Shown in pieces: positions 59,033 through 64,000 of a stretch of 64,000 nt of DNA (position 1 is the first letter of the stretch; each line of letters opens with the position of its first letter). A program made the translations under genes and the position numbers. The DNA comes from Porphyrobacter sp. AAP60 (GTDB taxonomy: Bacteria; Pseudomonadota; Alphaproteobacteria; Sphingomonadales; Sphingomonadaceae). The notes under the pieces are model-generated. The model was not told where the DNA came from. It searched no databases and worked only from the letters and a program-made list of their open reading frames with translations. The DNA is taken from contig NZ_LJHV01000002.1 in NCBI RefSeq assembly GCF_001296025.1, positions 496,001 through 560,000 of the forward strand, read 5' to 3'.

Positions 59033-60577
59033 GTGTCCCAGATCCGCCATGCGCTCACCGTCAAGCGCGAAGACGACTTTGCCAAATGGTATCAGGAAGT
59101 CATCAGTGCCGCCGACCTCGCCGAGGAATCGGGAGTGCGCGGATGCATGGTCATCAAGCCATGGGGCTATGGCATCTGGGAGCGCATCCAGCGATTGATG
59201 GACGACCGGATCAAGGCGGCGGGCGTGCAGAACTGCTATTTCCCGCTGTTCATCCCGCTCGCCAACTTCACTCGCGAGGCAGAGCACGTTGAAGGCTTTG
59301 CCAAGGAAATGGCGGTCGTCACCCACCACCGCCTGATTTCGGACGGAAAGGGCGGGCTGATCCCCGATCCTGCCGCCAAACTCGAAGAACCGCTGGTGGT
59401 GCGCCCTACGTCGGAAACGATCATCGGTGATGCCATGGCGCGCTGGATCCAGTCGTGGCGCGATCTGCCGATGTTGACCAACCAGTGGGCCAATGTCGTG
59501 CGCTGGGAAATGCGCACGCGAATGTTCCTGCGCACCAGTGAATTCCTTTGGCAGGAAGGGCACACCGCGCACGAAAATCGCGAACAGGCACTGGAGGAAA
59601 CGCACCGCGCGCTCGAAATGTATCGCGCCTGTGCCGAGGATGATCTGGCGCTTCCGGTGATTGCGGGCGAAAAGCCTGAAAACGAGCGCTTCCCTGGAGC
59701 GGTCGAGACGTGGTCGATCGAGGCGATGATGCAGGATGGCAAGGCGCTGCAGGCGGGCACTTCGCATTATCTCGGCACCAATTTCGCCCATGCGGCGGGC
59801 ATCCAGTTCCAGGATCGTGAAGGCGCGCAGCAGTTCTGCCACACCACCAGTTGGGGCGTTTCGACGCGGCTCATTGGCGGGGTGATCATGACCCATGGCG
59901 ATGACGACGGGCTGCGCGTGCCGCCTGCGATCGCACCGCAGCAGATCGTCATCATCCCGATGCTGCGTGAAGCACCAGAGGACGGCGAGCTTATTGCCTA
60001 TTGCGCGGAACTGCGCGTCGCGCTGGCGGGCCAGATTGCGCTGGGTGAGAAGGTGCGCGTGCTGCTCGATACCAAGCCGGGCAAGGCTGCGGCAAAGCGC
60101 TGGGACTGGGTGCGCAAGGGCGCGCCCATCATCATCGAAGTCGGTCCGCGAGACATGGCCGAAGGCAAGATCGCTCTTTTGCGGCGTGACCAGTTGTGGA
60201 ACACTGCAAACGGCAAACCCGCCTTTACCTATCCCGCGCAGACTGACTTCGTCCCCGAGGCTGGCGCCCTGGTCGAAGCGATCCAGAGCGCTCTGTACGA
60301 AGAAGCCCGCAATCGCCGCGATGCCAATATCACCCGCGGCGTGACCGAATGGCCCGCTGTGGCCGATCACTTTGAAAAGGGCGGGAAGTACCCCGGCTGG
60401 GTCGAGGTGGAGTGGGCCAAACCAACCGGAGCGGCGCTTGATGCCGTAGTGGAAAAGCTGAAAGCGCTTAAGCTCACCATCCGTAACGTGCCGCGCGGCG
60501 TAGAGCCTGCCACGGGCGCTTGCATTTTCACCGGCGCGCCTGCGACCGAGCGTATTCTGGTGGCGCGCGCCTACTAG
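59033..60577 (+). CDS. proS: Proline--tRNA ligase, type 3 (archaeal/eukaryotic-like)
   Basis: A 514-residue class II synthetase. Motifs of the type 3 subfamily: VIKPWGYGIWERIQRLMDD near 40-58, motif 2 region RWEMRTRMFLRTSEFLWQEG HTAH (residues ~158-180), RPTSE at 124-128, and the anticodon-binding C-terminus. It lacks the ~180-residue editing insert of bacterial type 1 enzymes. The start is GTG at 59033. Other alphaproteobacteria mostly carry shorter type 2 enzymes, so the type here is lineage-informative and may reflect old transfer. Confidence 0.93.
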   Translation: MSQIRHALTVKREDDFAKWYQEVISAADLAEESGVRGCMVIKPWGYGIWERIQRLMDDRIKAAGVQNCYFPLFIPLANFTREAEHVEGFAKEMAVVTHHRLISDGKGGLIPDPAAKLEEPLVVRPTSETIIGDAMARWIQSWRDLPMLTNQWANVVRWEMRTRMFLRTSEFLWQEGHTAHENREQALEETHRALEMYRACAEDDLALPVIAGEKPENERFPGAVETWSIEAMMQDGKALQAGTSHYLGTNFAHAAGIQFQDREGAQQFCHTTSWGVSTRLIGGVIMTHGDDDGLRVPPAIAPQQIVIIPMLREAPEDGELIAYCAELRVALAGQIALGEKVRVLLDTKPGKAAAKRWDWVRKGAPIIIEVGPRDMAEGKIALLRRDQLWNTANGKPAFTYPAQTDFVPEAGALVEAIQSALYEEARNRRDANITRGVTEWPAVADHFEKGGKYPGWVEVEWAKPTGAALDAVVEKLKALKLTIRNVPRGVEPATGACIFTGAPATERILVARAY

Positions 60578-60614
60578 GCTTGCCTGATCGGCGGGGGGCG
60601 GGCAGACAGGGCGC

Positions 60615-61982
60615 ATGATCAAACGCACCTTACTGCTCGCCGCTTTCATCACCGCCCCGCTCGCAGCGCAAACCCATCCCGCCGAAAGCGTTTCCGAAGA
60701 GCGCTTGCGCAGCGATGTGGAAAAGCTGGTCAGCTTCGGCACCCGCCATACGCTTTCGGCGCAGGATGATCCCGAGCGTGGCATCGGCGCGGCGGTCGAT
60801 TGGGGGCTGGCGGAGTTCAAGCGCATCGGCGCCAAATGCGGCCACTGCCTTGAGGTGCTGCCTGTCAGCGACACGGTAACCGCTGCGCCCCGCATTCCCA
60901 CGCCTACGCTGGTGCGCAATGCGGTCGCGATCCAGCGCGGCACTGAACGACCCAACGAGGTCGTGATCGTGCAAGGCCATATCGACAGCCGCGTGTCCGA
61001 CGCTCTCGATTTTACCAGCGACGCGCCCGGGGCTAACGATGATGGCAGCGGCACCGCACTGGTGATCGAAGCGGCGCGCGCGCTGTCAGGAACACAATAC
61101 CCCACCACCATCATCTATGCCCTGCTATCCGGCGAGGAGCAGGGGCTCCACGGCGGGCGCATCCTTGCTGATTGGGCCGCAGCGCAGGGCTTCACCGTCA
61201 AGGCCGTGCTCAATAACGACATCGTCGGCAATTCCTGCGGCAAAGATGGGTATTGCGAGCCCAAGGTGGTGCGCGTGTTCTCCGAAGGCCCGCGCGCCGA
61301 CCTGACCGAGCGGCTGCGCGCCGCCGCCACGCGGTTCGGCGGCGAAAACGATTCCCCGGGGCGCAATCTTTCGCGCTGGGTCGCGGGGCTGGCGGTGAAG
61401 CATCCGGACGAAATGCAGGTCCGCCAAATCTGGCGCACCGACCGTATGGGGCGCGGCGGGGATCAGGTGCCGTTCCTCCAGAAGGGCTATCCAGCGATCC
61501 GGTTCTCCGTGGGGGTTGAGGATTATGACCACCAGCATCAGGACCTGCGCACCGAAAACGGCGTGTTTTACGGCGACACCATCGAGGAGATGGACTTCGC
61601 TTACCTAGCAGGTGTGACAAAGCTGAACGTGCGCGCGCTCGATGCGCTTGCGCGTGCGCCGATGCCACCCGAGGTCACGGTGAATGCGGCGGTGCGGGTG
61701 GATACCGTGCTGAGCGCAAGTGTACCGGCCGGTGCAGACCTGATCGATATTGCTATGCGCCGCACCGATGCAACCGAATGGGCCAGTCGCGAAGAACCAG
61801 GGCGAGTTCTGGGTAGCACCGAGCCAGACCTCGAAATATCGGAAGACGAGGTTCTGACGACAACTCTGCCAGTTCGCGGAGATGATTGGATGTTTGGTGC
61901 GGCGGCCTGCGCAGGCGATTACTGCTCACCCGTTTCCAGCGCTGTCCCCGGCGGCGCGTTCGAGCCGGTGGAAAAGGAATAG
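60615..61982 (+). CDS. M28 family peptidase
   Basis: A 455-residue secreted zinc aminopeptidase-like protein. Signal peptide MIKRTLLLAAFITAPLAAQ. Zinc site residues: VVIVQGHIDSRVSD (His), APGANDDGSGTALVIEAARA (Asp), YALLSGEEQGLHGGRILADW (Glu pair) and NDIVGN. Two extra CxxC-like pairs (KCGHC and CGKDGYC) suggest disulfides in the periplasm. The C-terminal 110 residues form a separate beta domain. No operon partner is evident. Confidence 0.88.
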   Translation: MIKRTLLLAAFITAPLAAQTHPAESVSEERLRSDVEKLVSFGTRHTLSAQDDPERGIGAAVDWGLAEFKRIGAKCGHCLEVLPVSDTVTAAPRIPTPTLVRNAVAIQRGTERPNEVVIVQGHIDSRVSDALDFTSDAPGANDDGSGTALVIEAARALSGTQYPTTIIYALLSGEEQGLHGGRILADWAAAQGFTVKAVLNNDIVGNSCGKDGYCEPKVVRVFSEGPRADLTERLRAAATRFGGENDSPGRNLSRWVAGLAVKHPDEMQVRQIWRTDRMGRGGDQVPFLQKGYPAIRFSVGVEDYDHQHQDLRTENGVFYGDTIEEMDFAYLAGVTKLNVRALDALARAPMPPEVTVNAAVRVDTVLSASVPAGADLIDIAMRRTDATEWASREEPGRVLGSTEPDLEISEDEVLTTTLPVRGDDWMFGAAACAGDYCSPVSSAVPGGAFEPVEKE

Positions 61983-61990
61983 CTCTCATC

Positions 61991-62080
61991 CCGTTCGTGC
62001 TGAGCGTGTCTAAGCACCGTCCTTTTTTCGGCCCAAGCAAAAAGTGAAGTGCAGCCCTTCGACAAGCTCAGGGCGAACGG
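61991..62080. repeat. Dispersed inverted repeat, copy 3 (degenerate left arm)
   Basis: Right arm CTTCGACAAGCTCAGGGCGA ACGG (62057-62080) matches copies 1 and 2 with two changes. The left arm CCGTTCGTGCTGAGCGTGTC TAAGCAC (61991-62017) differs from TGAGCTTGTCGAAG at two bases, disrupting stem pairs. It sits in the gap before rnr, again immediately upstream of a gene start. Confidence 0.82.
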
Positions 62081-62093
62081 TTAAGGGGTAGAA

Positions 62094-64000
62094 ATGCCCA
62101 AGCCCCCCAAACTCCCGCAAGGGATGCCGACTGCCAAACAGGTACTCGACTTCATCCAGTCCTCCGACACACCTGCTGGCAAGCGCGAGATCGCCAAGGC
62201 CTTCGGACTGAAAGGGCAGGAGAAGATCAAGCTCAAGGCCCTGCTCAAGGACATGGCTGAAGATGGCCTGATCGACGGCAAGAAATCCGCGTTTCACCGC
62301 ATGGGCGGCGTGCCCAAGGTAACGACCCTCAAGATCGTCGCCATCGAGGATGGCGACCTGATCGCCGAACCTGACAATTGGGATCCGGAAGCCCCCGGCA
62401 ACGCGCCGCGCCTCACCATCCGCGAACCGCGTCCCAAGCCTGGCATGAAGCGCCCGCCTGCCTTGAAACGGGGCGACCGTGTGCTGGCGCGAACCGAAGA
62501 ACACGAAGAGGGCTGGCGTGCGCACGTCATGAAGAAACTCCCTTCGCGGACCGAAGGACTGATGGGCGTGGTCGAGATCGACAAGGCCGGCAAGGCCTGG
62601 CTCGCCCCGGTGGACAAGCGCGTGCGTCAGTCGACACCCATCGCTGACCGCGGCGAGGCCGAAGCAGGCCAGCTGGTGATCGCGGAACGCGTTGGTCGCT
62701 CAGAGCGTGCCGGCGTGAAGGTCATCGAAGTGATCGGCGACCCGCTCGCTCCGCGAAGTTTCAGCCTGATTGCCATCGCCAAACACGGCATCCCCGATGT
62801 CTTCCCCGAAGAGGTGTTGGAAGAAGCGCCCCGCGCTGCCAAACTCAAGCTCTCCGAAAAGACCCGCGAAGACCTGCGGCATCTGCCGATTGTTGCCATT
62901 GATCCTGCCGATGCGCGCGATCACGATGATGCAATCTGGGCCGAGCCGGACGGGCAGGGCGGGTTCAACGCCCTGGTGGCAATCGCCGACGTCAGCTTCT
63001 ACGTCCGCCCCGGCAGCGCGCTCGACCGCGAAGCGAGGAAGCGCGGCAATTCGGTCTATTTCCCCGACCGCGTGGTGCCGATGCTGCCCGAAATCCTGTC
63101 AGCCGATGTCTGCTCGCTGAAAGAAGGCGAAGACCGCGCGGCGATGGCCTGCCACATGCACATCAACGCAGATGGCAAGGTGTCGAGCTTCCGATTTACC
63201 CGTGCACTGGTACGGATCGCGCACAACATCGCCTACGAAGATGCGCAAAAAGCGGTCGATAGTGGCAGCCCGCCAGAATATCTGGCGCATCTCTGGGATG
63301 CATGGAAGGCGCTCTCCACCGCCCGAGATGCGCGTGATCCGCTGGCGCTCGAACTGCCGGAACGCCGTGTGGTGCTCAACGAAAAGGGCGAAATCGCGGA
63401 GATCGCGATCCGCGAACGGTTGGATGCACACCGCGTGGTGGAGGATTTCATGATTGCGGCCAATGTCGCGGCGGCCAAAGCGCTGGAGGCCAAGACCGCC
63501 CCCGTTGTCTATCGCATCCACGAACCGCCAAGCCGCGAGAAGCTGATCGCCTTGCGCGATTACCTTGCGACCATGGGCAAGAAGCTGGCGCTGGGTCAGG
63601 TGGTGACGCCGGGCCTGTTCAACCGGATGCTGAAGGATGTCACAGACGAGGCGGAAAAGGCGCTGGTGATGGAGGCAGTCCTACGCAGCCAGACGCAGGC
63701 CTATTACGGCCCGGCCAATGCGGGGCATTTCGGCCTGAGCCTCGGCTCCTACGCTCACTTCACCTCGCCGATCCGCCGTTATTCCGATCTTCTGGTGCAT
63801 CGCGCCCTGGTCGATGCCTACAAGCTGGAACAGCCCGCCCCGCCGGGATCCTTGCCCCCGACAAGCGGCCTGTCAGATCGCGACCGCGCCTCCCTCCAGC
63901 AGGTTAGTGACGCCATCAGCCAGACTGAACGCCGTGCAATGGAGGCTGAACGCGACACCATAGATCGTTACGTTGCCGCATGGCTTTCGGCCCGCGTGGG
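62094..64000 (+). CDS. rnr: Ribonuclease R, partial (runs off right edge)
   Basis: Open from 62094 (MPKPPKLPQGMPTAKQVLDF) to the window end, about 635 codons. It has an N-terminal winged-helix domain, cold-shock/OB parts, and the RNB catalytic core with IDPADARDHDDAIWAE (about residue 275), followed by VAIADVSFYVRPGSALDREA and LGSYAHFTSPIRRYSDLLVH RALVDA. The 3'-5' hydrolytic exonuclease degrades structured RNA. AAGGGGTAGAA precedes the start. The repeat copy 3 is directly upstream. Confidence 0.95.
   Translation, partial: MPKPPKLPQGMPTAKQVLDFIQSSDTPAGKREIAKAFGLKGQEKIKLKALLKDMAEDGLIDGKKSAFHRMGGVPKVTTLKIVAIEDGDLIAEPDNWDPEAPGNAPRLTIREPRPKPGMKRPPALKRGDRVLARTEEHEEGWRAHVMKKLPSRTEGLMGVVEIDKAGKAWLAPVDKRVRQSTPIADRGEAEAGQLVIAERVGRSERAGVKVIEVIGDPLAPRSFSLIAIAKHGIPDVFPEEVLEEAPRAAKLKLSEKTREDLRHLPIVAIDPADARDHDDAIWAEPDGQGGFNALVAIADVSFYVRPGSALDREARKRGNSVYFPDRVVPMLPEILSADVCSLKEGEDRAAMACHMHINADGKVSSFRFTRALVRIAHNIAYEDAQKAVDSGSPPEYLAHLWDAWKALSTARDARDPLALELPERRVVLNEKGEIAEIAIRERLDAHRVVEDFMIAANVAAAKALEAKTAPVVYRIHEPPSREKLIALRDYLATMGKKLALGQVVTPGLFNRMLKDVTDEAEKALVMEAVLRSQTQAYYGPANAGHFGLSLGSYAHFTSPIRRYSDLLVHRALVDAYKLEQPAPPGSLPPTSGLSDRDRASLQQVSDAISQTERRAMEAERDTIDRYVAAWLSARV

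Noticed and set aside
58733..61114. 793-codon ORF on the minus strand opposite phaR/proS/M28 peptidase
   Set aside because: It covers the antisense of three well-supported genes, has no recognisable domain and low-complexity Arg/His-rich translation.

Overview
The window is a gene-dense stretch of a GC-rich alphaproteobacterial chromosome, most likely from the order Sphingomonadales (Erythrobacter-like). Pointers are an UrcA-family secreted protein, a DOMON-like protein beside tyrS, the PhaR polyhydroxyalkanoate regulator, the LppC-rsmI-yraN-gshB and hemW-rdgB-rph-hrcA-grpE orders, and three copies of an inverted repeat built on CTTCGACAAGCTCAG of the kind scattered through sphingomonad genomes. 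Nearly everything is chromosomal housekeeping. I see no prophage, insertion sequence, CRISPR array, tRNA or rRNA.

Left part (1-20 kb): two TraB/GumN-family proteins in tandem, the first cut by the window edge. Next is a tightly overlapping five-gene operon on the minus strand encoding four small membrane proteins and an XRE regulator, then urcA with a repeat-rich promoter. On the plus strand follow glyQ, glyS and ppdK (pyruvate phosphate dikinase), a methyltransferase/comF divergent pair, a hairpin-rich gap of about 390 bp, hisI, a MerR regulator and a DmdC-like acyl-CoA dehydrogenase. cysK with an overlapping MFS exporter, a PilZ protein, tyrS and a DOMON-like protein come after that.

Middle part (20-36 kb): tspO, a NamZ-type muramidase homologue, two transport or membrane genes, and a VWA/CoxE protein whose usual MoxR ATPase partner lies 3 kb away. 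Between them sit a soluble chemotaxis-type receptor, an L,D-transpeptidase and a perfect ParB-binding parS site (28051-28066) inside a 28-bp palindrome. A beta-lactamase-fold hydrolase, an ECF sigma factor coupled to a membrane protein, parE and an LppC-like lipoprotein follow.

Right part (36-64 kb): rsmI-yraN-gshB, dedA, xerC-hemW, a CAP protein, rdgB-rph, hrcA-grpE and dnaK-dnaJ. dnaK has a clear RpoH-type promoter. Four unrelated genes lie between grpE and dnaK. Then come a SEL1-like protein, a patatin-like lipase, radA-cvpA-IscU-like, an MHS-type transporter overlapping alr, phaR, a type-3 proS, an M28 peptidase and the 5' part of rnr, which runs off the right edge.

The genes belong to many pathways: translation (glyQS, tyrS, proS), protein folding (hrcA-grpE, dnaKJ), DNA maintenance (parE, radA, xerC, parS), cell wall (alr, Ldt, LppC-like, NamZ-like) and RNA turnover (rph, rnr). 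The least explained items are the overlapping membrane/XRE operon (1281-3471), the hairpin array between comF and hisI (11571-11852), the repeat-framed urcA promoter and the parS locus. No complete novel system is evident; the membrane/XRE operon is the best candidate.
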